Positions 1 through 11,300 of a stretch of DNA of 64,000 nucleotides are shown piece by piece (within the stretch, counting starts at the first letter, position 1; each line of letters opens with the position of its first letter). This stretch comes from Phylloscopus collybita (Eukaryota > Chordata > Aves > Passeriformes > Phylloscopidae), in the NCBI GenBank assembly GCA_027886175.1, contig JAJNNQ010000004.1:15825501-15889500 (forward strand), read 5' to 3'. The notes under the pieces were generated by a model, which searched no databases, was not told the origin of the DNA, and worked only from the letters and a program-made list of their open reading frames with translations. The translations under genes were made by a program, and so were the position numbers.

Positions 1-2626
1 TGATGATGTGCCATTACTATTTAGCCATGTAATCTCAGTTTATGACTGTCAGCAGCTCTTAATATGCCCTATCAAAGGATCCTCCTAGAATATGTAGAAC
101 AGGCTTGGTGAGTAGAGACAAAAAAACAAAAAAACAAAACCAAAAAAACTGGAGCTCACAGTTTTGGCTTCACTGCAAGTGATAGTAATTATCTTCACTG
201 TTTGATTTAAGCTCAGTCACAGGGTAGGACAGTAAAGGCTGGGGAAGAAGGCTTTAAGCAGAAACCTGAGCATGAGACGGAGTAAGACAGTGTGAAAATT
301 ATACTTTTATGGAAGTATCTTTTGTTCTAAATACATTTTTGGTTAATTTTAAGAAGGCTGATATAATAATAGCCAGCTAGAGAAGGTGTCTACAGGTTCT
401 GCAGCAGTAGAATTGGCCTGCCACCGACCTAAAGGCAGGTTTCCACCAGCACTGGAGTTTGTTTACCCAAATCAGTGGTCCACTAGGACCATTCTAAGTT
501 TCAGAGGTCATTAGTGCTACAACTGCTGCTTACTCACCCTGCTCTCTGCTACAAGATTCTGTAAGGAGGTCCTTCCCCAATGTGCTTCATGAGGGCAGAT
601 TACCCTTCTGTATGCAAAGGTAGGAAAAGTTACACTTGACCTGTCTGTCTGGTGTGCCACCCCCAGCACTCAAATGGGTTTTAGCCAAATCTATCATCAC
701 AGACAGCTGCTGTACACTAGCAGTGATCTGTAAGACAATTGTGCTGCTTTACTTTATGGTTCCTGCATTAAGATGACTAAATTCTTGAGCATGCAAGGTG
801 TTGTGCTGTCAGTCTTAACCTGGAGTGAGCAGTCTCAGCACATCACAGTAATCTTGATGGACTGGGTGTTGGCTCATTTTCAGAGTTTCCATTGATTCTA
901 AAATTGCTTTGATGACCTACTTTGTGGGGCAAGGGGGCAGTGGGACATGACAGATTGGGGAAAAAGGATTTGGCTCTCCATGTAAGACTAAGCATCAAAT
1001 GAGACACTCTCATCAAAGTATAGATCAGAGTCACAGCATCCTCATACTTCAACTGTTGTGCATCCCACACCCAGGGCTTTAAGTCATTTACAAGAAGAAA
1101 AAGTCAGTAAATCCATTGTAAATGAAACTTGCCATTATTTTTCTCCATTTCTCATTTTAAATGGATCAGTTCAGTCCCATGAAACTTCTGTCCTCCTCAG
1201 CCTTTTTAAAAGTGATCTCCTATATATTTTAGGTTCAGTCTGATTTGGTTTTTCACTTGTACAGAAGTTCATCACATGTTAAATATTGGCTAAAATAAGA
1301 AAAAAGAGAGACTCAGCAAGAGAGTTGTAAGCACTTATAAATTTACCTCACGCTTGGGACAGTCAAAGTGCATGTATATGATTGGTTACTGTGGCTCTGC
1401 TGATGTGCACTAATTCGTTGAGCTGCAGTAAACTTAGCATCTGTCTGAGCCCTGAGGGTTTGTCTACACACAAAAGTTGTTGTGTTTAACCATACCATTA
1501 AAGTGCAACATAGCCCTCAAGAACAGATGCAATCACTTTGATATAAAAGTATGTAAACCCACAGAACTTTGCCCTGTGAGAGAATAGAAGTAAGCTAAAG
1601 GTACCTAAAGTATCTTTCCACTTTAATATAATGTTACCTATAGGAGAAAATGCTAGTGTATCACCACTTCAGGCATTTAAGTCAGTGAAAATACCGTGCA
1701 GAAACCAGGCTTGAAGTAATACAGTACCATTAAAATTATAACTGAACACATGTTTTAAATCATTCCACTTCTGTGGTGTGTGTCATTCAGCAGGGAAAAA
1801 AATCACCCAGACTGCACACAGGAAAAGTGTGTAGGGTGGGAGGGAAACACACAAATGGTAAAATGCCACCAAGAGTCTTGTGTAAGAGATATTAAACCTT
1901 TCTGTTCAAGTAAGAAATGGTTCATTAAAATTCAGGAACTGGAGAACAGGAAGGAATCTCAACCAAAAATTCAGATTAATTGAGCAAAGAGTCAATTACT
2001 AAGCTTTGTGCATTATGTGTTCATTTGGTAATTCATGACAATTAGGTGACTTTAGGAAGATGGAAGGTATGACAGTAACATGATAGTTGCAAACAAGTTT
2101 TTCTATAGTTCTTGTAGAAGCTTGATTTGAGACTTGGAACCCATATATAATGTATTCACTGTTCCAAAGATGAGCAAGAGAAAATGTAGCCTTGCACATT
2201 TTAGTAGTAGATAGATCTAAAATCTAATATGAAATACATGTTATATGCTGAATATATACATATAATGTGATCTATGAGGAAATTCTTTGTGATGGAGGGA
2301 TTGCACTGCTCCTGGAATGGCTAACAAATTACAGACCATTTATTTTGGCATGATTTAGAAAGTTGATTGCAAGTATCTGCCATAACATAATCTGCTGTGT
2401 GATACAAACTGGTAAAATGTGTAGGACATACTCTTTTGTACTCTGAGCAAATGTGAAATCTGAATTTCAGTGTAGAAAATGGCTTCTGTCAAGGTTGGAT
2501 CATCACGGTCAAATGCAGAATGACAGCCAGTATTCTAGAAAAAATGACCATCCTTCAGTGGTAATGCATGACTTTACGCTGATGTACTTCCTTTTTGCTT
2601 CCATGATGTATTTGTGTACTAGAGTC
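1..2626. other. Non-coding DNA, nothing recognised
   Basis: AT-rich single-copy-looking sequence with no open frame above about 75 codons and no recognisable protein similarity. A short A/C-rich run lies near 117-150. I see no CpG cluster, RNA gene or repeat boundary before the LTR-like start at 2627. Confidence 0.6.
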
Positions 2627-2671
2627 TGTTGGGGTTACCTGGTGAGGTTTTGGTAGCAGGTGGACCACAGG

Positions 2672-3031
2672 TGTTTGTGAGAGACTGGAATGTTAAGGGT
2701 CAGCAACTCAAACAGTGGGTGATCTGCTGGGGCCAGGTTTGCAGCCCTGAGCCAAAAGGCGGGAGAAGAGGTTTTGGGGGTGCAGTGAAACCTCTGATCT
2801 GCCTAAGGACAGCTGAGGTGCGGAGGGGTGCGCACCCACCGCCCAAGGGTGGGGCCGTGACAAACCAATCTTTGCTTAGCAACAAGAAGGGTTGCAAGCC
2901 AGATGTGGGAAAATAAACAGACCTGTGGAGATAGACTAGTGTTTTTTATCATGCCAGTGTCCTCCCTTACACAAACAGGTTCAGGTGTAAAACTACCCCC
3001 TGAGAGATTTATCGGGGTGTTAACATTCACA
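2672..3031 (+). mobile_element. Nested solo LTR with 6-bp target duplications
   Basis: A 360-bp element begins TGTTTGTGAGAG and ends TTAACATTCACA, so it has TG...CA ends. It is flanked by identical CACAGG hexamers at 2666-2671 and 3032-3037. A 6-bp duplication fits the alpha/betaretroviral-type integrases. AATAAA at 2912-2917 followed by a T-rich stretch (about 2940-2948) suggests the + orientation. A CCAAT motif lies near 2864. No internal retroviral sequence is attached, as expected after LTR-LTR recombination. A third near-copy, AACAGG, sits at 3716-3721, so a larger insertion ending there is the alternative. Confidence 0.55.
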
Positions 3032-3037
3032 CACAGG

Positions 3038-3715
3038 CCTGGGGGTTTCCATGCCTCCTGATAGGGCATAACTGGCTCAGCATCCCTGAGGTGAGAGGCA
3101 GCTGCCATGTTTTAGGAGCTGTCATAAACCATCAAAGACCCCCCATGCAATCTCAGACTCATTTCTGAGACTTTCCTCCAGAGGGGACTGTGAGCTACAG
3201 TGTTGCAACAGATACACAATGTTGCAACAGTGTTAAACTCCCCTGAGGGGGGTACCTGGGGATTCTCACCTGAAGGGGTTAATTAACACATTGAATTCTG
3301 TGTTTGAGATGCATTGCCCACTCCAAACAGTTTGGGACTGAGACCATCACTTCATCCAATGGATATCAAAATTGAAACAATCAAGTCTTGTCACTGGATT
3401 CATGGGTGGTGACTGTGTATCTTTCAACTCTAACCCTTACTTTCTGTTTCTTTTCCTCATTTATTTTCTTGTGAGTTATTTTTATATGCTCCTATTGCTA
3501 GGTTTCTATAGATAACAACCAAAATGGCTACATACCTCCTTTCCATTGCAAACAAAATTGTTCTAAAATCAGTATAAATATACTATAGGTACAGATATAG
3601 ATATATAGATATAGATATATACATGAAAACATCCATTCAGTCATTTCACTCTAATCCACCCCAGGGGATCTATTAACAAGAACCCCATGTACCCTTGCCT
3701 TCAGAGATGGGTTGT
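3038..3715. mobile_element. ERV-derived block of uncertain family
   Basis: This block separates two parts of the outer LTR. It contains paired motifs typical of bird LTR or leader sequence, such as repeated 'gttgcaaca' near 3201 and 3220 and 'ctgaggggggtacctggggattctcacctg' -like phrasing near 3243-3273, which I recall as repetitive in birds. No open frame or clear TG...CA boundary is visible. It could be the rest of the 2672 element rather than a separate insertion. Confidence 0.35.
3593..3621. repeat. (GATATA)n microsatellite
   Basis: Imperfect hexanucleotide array of GATATA/TAGATA units inside the ERV-derived block. Confidence 0.7.
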
Positions 3716-3867
3716 AACAGGTTATCTTCTGTGGGAAGACACAAGAAAGTGTCCCCATGATGGACAGGAGTTCCAGATGACTCCAAGGTGGGCCAGCTGC
3801 TGACCAAAGCTAAAGCTGTCCATGATGCTGGTCTCAACTCTGTAATAACATATTTAAGGAGTGGTAA

Positions 3868-4647
3868 CGTTCTAGGGTGACTTTATGATGCTTGTATCCC
3901 CAATTGTCTATTGTACTATTGTACAAAAAATATTGTACTGTTTTTTCTGTATCTTAAGTTCTGTACCTTTAAATTGGTTCTGGGAGCGAAGGGGGAGAAA
4001 GAAGCAGCAGTTTGTTTGGAGAAAAATGCTTGACTCCCACACGGCCTTGCTTCAGCGTTCATCTGAGGCACGGACAGCGCTGGGACAGAGATCTCCTGTG
4101 CTTAGTTAGTTTTAGTTAGCTGAGACAGAGAAGTTACCTGGACTGTTGTTTGTTTGTTTTGTTTTGTTGTTGTTTTGGGGGTTTTGTTTGTTTGGTTTGG
4201 TTTTTCCTGTTTGTTTTTGGTTTTGTTTTTTTGTGTGTGTGTGGTTTTTTGTTTTGTTTTTGGTTTTTTGTTTCTTTTCCGTGGGACTGTTTCAATCTGC
4301 TCTGGACTGACAAACCCAGAGGAGCAGCGAGGGCTGGCACCTGCGGCCCGCCGGGCCTGGAGCTGCGGAGGGAGTGGGGCTGGTGAGAGACTGAGGGAGC
4401 TGAGCTGCACCCAGGGCAAGGACTGCCTCAGTTTGCCAGCTCTCTGCAGAGCGGGGAGAGGTTTTATTGTTTCATATTATACATTCTTTGTGCTTGTGGG
4501 CATCTTGTTTGCTAAATAAATAGTTTTTTCCACTCTTCTCTGAGGAAGTTCTGTTCCTGGACCGGCTGGGGGGAGGGGCCATTTGGGTTTGCTTTCCAGA
4601 GGAACTCCTTCGGGGGTTTCCTCTCAAATTTGCCCTAAACCAGAACA
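3868..4647 (+). mobile_element. Nested ERV LTR, about 780 bp
   Basis: The sequence from 'ttctagggtgactttatgat' (near 3870) to the AGAACA at 4642-4647 resembles a bird LTR I recall as abundant. The features support an LTR in + orientation: an AT-rich U3, a GC-rich R-like part (4315-4390), AATAAA at 4515-4520, and a short U5 ending near AACA. The start is inferred from the TGTT...AACA pattern, with the first T mutated to C at 3868. I could not find convincing target duplications; ACGT occurs at 3867-3870 and 4647-4650 but is too short to rely on. It lies inside the outer LTR. Confidence 0.5.
4141..4281 (+). repeat. G/T-rich (TTTG)n/(TTTTG)n tract
   Basis: About 140 bases made almost wholly of T and G, with runs of TTTG, TTTTG and TTTGG. 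It is an expansion inside the nested LTR. It yields open frames on both strands that are low complexity (Phe/Cys/Val-rich, or Lys/Thr/Gln-rich on the other strand) and are not genes. Confidence 0.75.
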
Positions 4648-5385
4648 CGTGAAAAAGCTGCACAACAACATCTGAGAGGGAAGATCTCTCAGATCTTCAT
4701 CTGAGAGAAAATGTGAGAGTGAAGTCCTGCAGACATCAATGTCAGTGAAGAAGGAGCAGGAGGAAGTGCTGCTGGTGCCAGAGCAGAGTATAGCACAGCT
4801 CTGCCCCTGCAACCCATGGAGGTCCGTGGTGAAGCAGAGATCCACCTCCAGTCCCTGAAGAAACCCATGTCACAGCAGGTGGGCATGCCCTGAAGAAGGC
4901 TGCAGCTCACAAAAGATTGGGGATTTTGGCAGATGTGATTCTGCAGGGAACCCACGATGGACCAGGCATTCCTGAATGTCTGTATCCCATGGTAAGAACC
5001 CATACTAGAGAGACTCTCGAAGAACCACACTCTGTGGGAAAGACCCACTCTGGAGCACTTTGTGAAGGACTGTGTCCCACAGCAGGGACCACATGGGGAA
5101 AAGTGGGAGAGAGGCTGAGCCTAGGAAGAAGGGTAGGAGAAGAGTTTTGAGTTTTGTTCTTATTTCTCACTATATTAGTCTGCTATAACTAATTGGTGAT
5201 GTATTTCATTAATTTCTCCAAGTGGAGTCTGTTTTTCTAATGACAATAATTAGTAAGTGTCCTTAGCTCAATTCATGAGCCTTTCACCATGTTTTCTCCC
5301 CTTGTCCTGTTGATGGAGAGAGAGTGATAGAGCAGACTAGAACTTTAGTGGACAGCTGACAAGCCAGTCAAGGTGAATTCACCAT

Positions 5386-8300
5386 GGAGTGAATAAAAGG
5401 ACATATTCTCATATGATTTTATCTTCTCTTGTATAAACAACTATCTCAAATATTAAAATGCCACTCAAATGTGACAAAAGCAATAGACCTACACAGGTAC
5501 CTCTGTAAAGAACCTTCCTCTGTCAGAGTCACCAGCCTTTTAGAACCAACTTTTTCAAGGCACAAGCATCAAAGTGTTGATTTCATTTTGGCACAAGATA
5601 CTCAGTTTTGTCATTACAATTCCAAATTACAAAATTCTCTCTAATTCTTCTGCACCAATACATTTAGCATTATTAAAAGGGTACAGAGTCATACCTCCAA
5701 ATAAGGAGAAAAACAAGACAAAAAAACCACCAAAACCAAAAACACAAACACAAAGGCACAGGAGTATCAAAACACACTGTGGGAAATTGTTCCTGGAATA
5801 GTGATGCACTAGTGCTTTGTGCTGATTGTGCAGATACACACATGCACTGAATCAATGGATTGGACATTTTCCAGACATACTGCATTCAGAAATAGTTATT
5901 TGCTGGGCATTTCATAAGGATGAAAGGAGCTACAGCTGAAATCAATACCTGATTGTTACACCAGTGTGGAACAGGCAGTTCCTCTTCAGGGCTCTTATTA
6001 TTTAAAGAGAGAAATATTGGGAAGAGTGTTAAAATACTGGGCATTATCTCTTATAGTGGTACTTCTCATATCCCTGAAATTAAGAGGGACATATTGACAA
6101 TGGCATATCTGTAGATTTTGAAGCTTCTCTTATTTTAAGTGTATCAAAGGATGTCTACTTACCAAGTATAGCCCCTCAACCCCAGCCTAGCACAAAGAGG
6201 CAGCTTGGTGTTTCATTGTGTCTGTAACCTGTGACACCTTCTGATACTCAGGATAAGAAGAGAAAATGGCTTTCCAGTCATCCCTTATACTTACCTCTCC
6301 CAGCCTTTAATACAACGTCAGCATATTCCTTTGTAAGAAGAGCTGTACAGGAGGAGGTGTAGGTGATAACTATATTAGGCATCATTCTTGCATGATCCAA
6401 GTGGCACTAAAGAGAATGTGCTCTGAAGTTTGTGCAAAGTGAGACCAGGTTCCCTGCAAACTATCGTAGCACCTGGTGTGAATTCCTTCCTAGATGGCCA
6501 AAGCCCACACTACTCCCACTTAACACACTGAACCAAGTATAATTCACATGAGGAAAACTGATCACATACAAACTCATACACTGGCTCAGTCAGGCAGTAA
6601 ACTGAAATTAGACAATAAGTTTCAGATTTCATGAGGTAAAACATTATTTTACCTCACCCTTTAAATGGCCATACATAAAATCAACTATCAATGATGCATG
6701 ATAGACATGGTAACTCAGTCTTGTATCTTACCCATGTTTTAGGTCTAATATATTCTTTGGCATGTGCAGACATATATGAACTTTATTTCTTTTCTCCTTT
6801 TCTGTTTTTACATCTATTTATGCCAACTGAGTTCAATTCTTTTAAACAACAGCAAAAGAAGAGCCAGCTCCATAGATCTGAATAACCTGTAGCCCTTAAA
6901 AATGCAATTTCACCAAACACTTGTGAAATGCACTGTTTGGTTGATTACAGACGTTACTGCTGCACTATGGTGCACAAGGTGACTACAGCCTAGTAGCTCT
7001 ATCTTTCTATTTTTAGTTCATTTTCATTAAAATTTCTATGTAAAGTAGTTTTGATAATAATAATAAGAAACCCCATGCATTTGTAATGCATATCCAACAA
7101 TGATAACACACTGACCACACAGTAGAGCAGGGCACTTCAGCTATAAAATTGCATTTTATATAAGAGCTTTCACAAAACACAAGTTTATACAATATGTAGA
7201 ATAACATGTGGGCCAGTAATAAAGCCATTAGATGTAATAAATGGTATGAAACATGCAGGCGTCTGGGCTGGGATCCACAGTTTTGAATTAGATGCTTTCT
7301 GCCCCATACACACTGCCAAGGAAGTCAAAATCCCTTGGGAGGACAATCTGGATATCTTGTAAATTGAGCAAGCTCAAGCTCCCCAAGCTCCTCAAGCTCA
7401 AGCTTCAGCTCTGAGCCTGGCTTTAGTGAGCAGGTGAAACTACTTGTGTTTTGTTGGGAGGCAATGGGGGGCTGGAGAGGGGGGGGAATGTCCTGCCCCT
7501 CCCAGTAACTACTTGTTTCCTACTCCTTGGAACAGCATGGAAACTTTCTCACTGCAGTACAACAGTGTCATTCCAGTGCTGAATGCCCCAGCTACCAAAG
7601 AGGTGACGTGGTGCTATGCAGAGACAGGGACCCTGTGCTTTCACCAAGCACAGAGCTCTGCTGTTGCAACTTGCAGCCTCCTTTCTCTTGACTAAAGTCT
7701 GGAAGACAATGAGGACAATCATCATTCTTCTTTCTTGCTTTGGATACACAGGAGTGGAAATTACATGCGAGCTTTCTCAGGCTGTGAGAAGGACTGAACC
7801 CAAGTCTCCCACAAGTTGACTGAATGCTTTTGTTATCCAGTGAGTGGTGGCTGCTCCTTTCTTTCTTGAGACAAACAAATTGACCACATCAGCATTTAGA
7901 TGAGAATCTGATCCTGACAACAAGGAGTCATGTATATTTGGAGGGTAGCACATAGGTGGAATCATGCATCCTATCAGGGAGTGACTCATGCATCCTATCA
8001 GGCAGTGACTCAGCTCAGCAAAAGGATCTCTGAATCAGAGCTCTTTTTGGACTTTTAAGTCAAAGAAGGATATACCCAGGGCTAGAACTGAAAGACAGTA
8101 TCTACAGACCTCAGTCTTACACTTTCATGGTGTAGCTCCACTCTAGCTCTACTTTAGCCATGAAATCCCTTTATTTAGCATAGATCATGCTTTCGTCTTG
8201 ACACAGATAATTGAATCTTCCAGTTAGGATAAACTAAGAGATGGAATCACTGATTTTTTCAGATATTTGACCTTTTAAAAGTAAGATTTTAAAAAAGCAA

Positions 8301-11300
8301 TGTAGTGAATATTATATGTTATTATTATTAGATTTTATGTTTTATATGCATACTCAAACATTTAGGGACTTCTAGGACAAAAGCAGCCTCTGATCGTGGG
8401 GATGTTGTAGCCATTGTCCTTCCAAAATGGGGGTCGTCCATTAACTCACTGAAGAAAATGTCTGTGTCAAAATAGACACATATAGGGAGATATTCTTTGT
8501 TACTTTAAAAAAAAAAAAAAACAAAAACCACAATAAAACGAAACCAAAATGGAGCAAAAAAGTGTTCTTCACTGAGAGAATTCTTAATTCTTAAACTGTC
8601 TCCTCAGATTTATGCAAGTTATAATTATTTTCAGGATCTCAGTATTAAAAATTTTACAGGCTTGAAGCAAAATATCATATACAGTGGAAAATAGAAGCTA
8701 CATAAATAATTATTAGTAGATTAAAAATAACTTACCCATGAATACATGGTTAAAAAAAATGAAAGAACATGGAATTACTAGAGCTCTATTTATTAATATT
8801 TTCTGGCCAAAAACCACTTGGAAACAAATTGGCAGAAAACCAAAAGCTCCCTACAAGTGCAAGTACAAGACAACAAAATTAACACAACCTTGAGTTCATT
8901 TTAGCTGTGAATAGTTAAAAAAACCACAAACATACCAAAAAACAAACAAACAAGCAAAAATTCAACACAAAAGTCCTTATTTCAACATGTTCATTCTTTC
9001 TTCGTAGTACATTTTGTGTACTTTTCCCCTCACTTAAGGACAAGTATTTGAATAATCTTTATTAGCTAAATTGTTTGGGACTACTTAATATTTTTAAAGA
9101 GAAACACTTAGATTACACACAACATTTGTAATTCCAAACTAGAAGTGCAATGTTTAATCAGCTTTTTTTACTTAGAGCAATTTTTGTCTAAAGAACCTCA
9201 AATGCTATCAGTGGTTTTTGTCCAGTTTGAATCTCAGTTTCATGTGTGTTTCTATACACTTTCAAACCCTTACTACAACCAGAGAAGCAGAAAGTTAAGC
9301 CTTTCTGTCAACTTTGTGTCTTCCTTCTCTGGAGGTGCTTTTACAAGGTTTACATTTGTATATTTTATATCAAATGATTATAAAAAAATTCTGAGTCAGA
9401 ATTTCTCACCTATTTTCACTGAGATGGGCCAAAAGTTACCTCCTAGAGAGGTGCCTTCAGAGCAAAGCAAGGATATAGTTGGTCTTCCCCTAAATCTTTT
9501 CTAGATCCTCAGAATTTGCAGTTTGTAGAGTTCCTGAGTCAGAAGTGATTTTTCACAATTTAAAAGGCTTCAGGTATTCCCCATCCATTAGAAAATGAAA
9601 TTAAATGGTAGGTGAGAAATATTAGATTTCACAGGAACCTGTGGTGAAGAGTTTCAACTGTGTAATTACCTATAGTGTATGCAAGATCCACCTCCTCCGA
9701 TTGTCCTGATTTGTCCTTTTCTAGATATTTTCTAAACCTATGACAAACTTTCTGAAAGCAAAAGAAGATAGATCCACTACAGGTTTACATGATAGTAAAA
9801 TTCTTTTCTCCTTATGCTTTCCAAAATTTACTGTGCTTTTTTGATCACTAAATACATTTTGTCATGAAACTTTCTATTATAAGCTGAAGTCCAAGTCCTG
9901 GCTCATTACTGTCAGCTCAGACCATTTATTCTGTATTTTCCCTATGAACTCCTGGGGGAAAGGAGAGCAAGGCCATGTCCCGTGTACATCAGTCTGTATT
10001 TACCTTGTTAAATTTTATCTGTAATTTTAATCCCCAAGTACATAGTCCCACAAAGTTCTTCTGCAGCTCTGCACAGGTAACTTCATCACCACTATTTCAC
10101 ACTCCTTGGTCTTGCCATCAAAATTTATTATTTCTCTATATACTCTTGCCAAATCAGAGAAATTTCCCAAGTCTGTGCCAGTCAGCTGTCAAGCACATCT
10201 GCGCAGTCATGGAGAAAAGGGAGAAAAGCTACAGAGATAGAACTACAGAGGAGAACAATGAAACAGTCACAGATTTGAATTATTTATCCATGCATCCATT
10301 GGAGTCTAGATTCCAGAAGACTAACAAGAGAAAGATGAGATAAAATCACTCTTCTGGAAAAAGTCATCTCTAAGCTATTGTTTTGTTCATGAAGTAAAAT
10401 TCCTGCAAGGCACATCAGCTGATAATATTTTAATGGGTTTAGATTTTAATACAGTTTAACCAAGTCACACTTAAATCAATTTAGAACCCCTCTAGCAGAC
10501 TTAAGTGAAGAAATACATCACGAAGTAGCTATTTTTTTCTTACTTTTATAGCAGAATTTTTACAGCAGATTCCAGGTATTGCTACCATGCACACTTGTCT
10601 AGAGTACATAAGAAATGAGACACCTCTAGCACACTGCCTTGTTACCAGAAATAGCACATAGACCCACAGCAGTCTTTCAGTATGCTTCATTGTGACAGGA
10701 GACAGAAATGTTCTCCCAATTGTTAATTACTTTTTATTTATTTACATGATAATATGCTAACACACAGGCACTGTTCAGAAATGCTATTGTACTTACCACA
10801 GTCAGACCCTCCTTCTAGCAAACCAGAACTAGCCTGTGAGCTGTGTGTCTTGGGTCAATAAATTCTTACACTGCTGGACATATGGACATGAGAAGGATAT
10901 GAACCAGATACAGCTGCTGCCTCTTGCTAATGCCTGGCTCCTTGATCTTCCCAAAGTCAGCAGACAGAAGGATGGCATAGAAGGTACATGAGCTAAGAAA
11001 TTCCCAAGCTGTATAAAAGTACTATCACAAAAATAGTGCTGCAAAAGTGCTTTTTGGAGCAGTGCCTAGCACACAACCTGCAGATAAAAGAGCATGAGAA
11101 TTTCTGGGGAAGGACATAAGTAGGAGCAGTTGTGGTCCAGAACAATCAGTTTGTACCAGAGCCATTTTTTGCATCACCCCAAAGCTGTGACACTCCGAGG
11201 AGGAAGAGAGAGTAAAAGACTCCAGGGCTGTTTAAATTTTTGAGGAAATGTTCTGGGATACTCTTGGTTTCTGCATATTAATGCAACCTTTTCCTGGCAG

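Larger units (their letters stand above)
2627..5385 (+). mobile_element. Outer ERV LTR (ERVL-like) broken up by other LTR insertions
   Basis: The element starts TGTTGGGGTTACC and appears to end near 5385. The flanks are GAGTC (2622-2626) and GAGTG (5386-5390), a 4-of-5 match for an old target-site duplication. The terminal CA has decayed to TG at the right end. The part from about 3716 to 3867 and 4648 to 5385 resembles, from memory, a very common bird ERVL-type LTR: a string of imperfect units around 'cccatgg...' and 'gaaggactgtgtccc', an AG-rich stretch, then a T-rich run and the 'gagtgatagagc' tail (5320-5335). No gag, pol or env frame survives, so this is a solo-LTR scar. The boundary is inferred and the inner elements are listed separately. 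Confidence 0.5.

Noticed and set aside
4102..4519. 105-121 codon frames near 4.1-4.5 kb
   Set aside because: They translate a G/T-rich tract inside an LTR, giving Phe/Cys/Val or Lys/Thr/Gln low-complexity sequence.
3867..4650. ACGT tetramers flanking the nested 780-bp LTR as target duplications
   Set aside because: Four bases recur by chance too easily, and they do not sit exactly outside TG...CA ends.
7745..7860. Possible ancient tRNA-derived SINE (phrases like 'gaacccaagtctccc')
   Set aside because: Only a loose resemblance to a reversed B-box region; no A box, tail or target duplication found.
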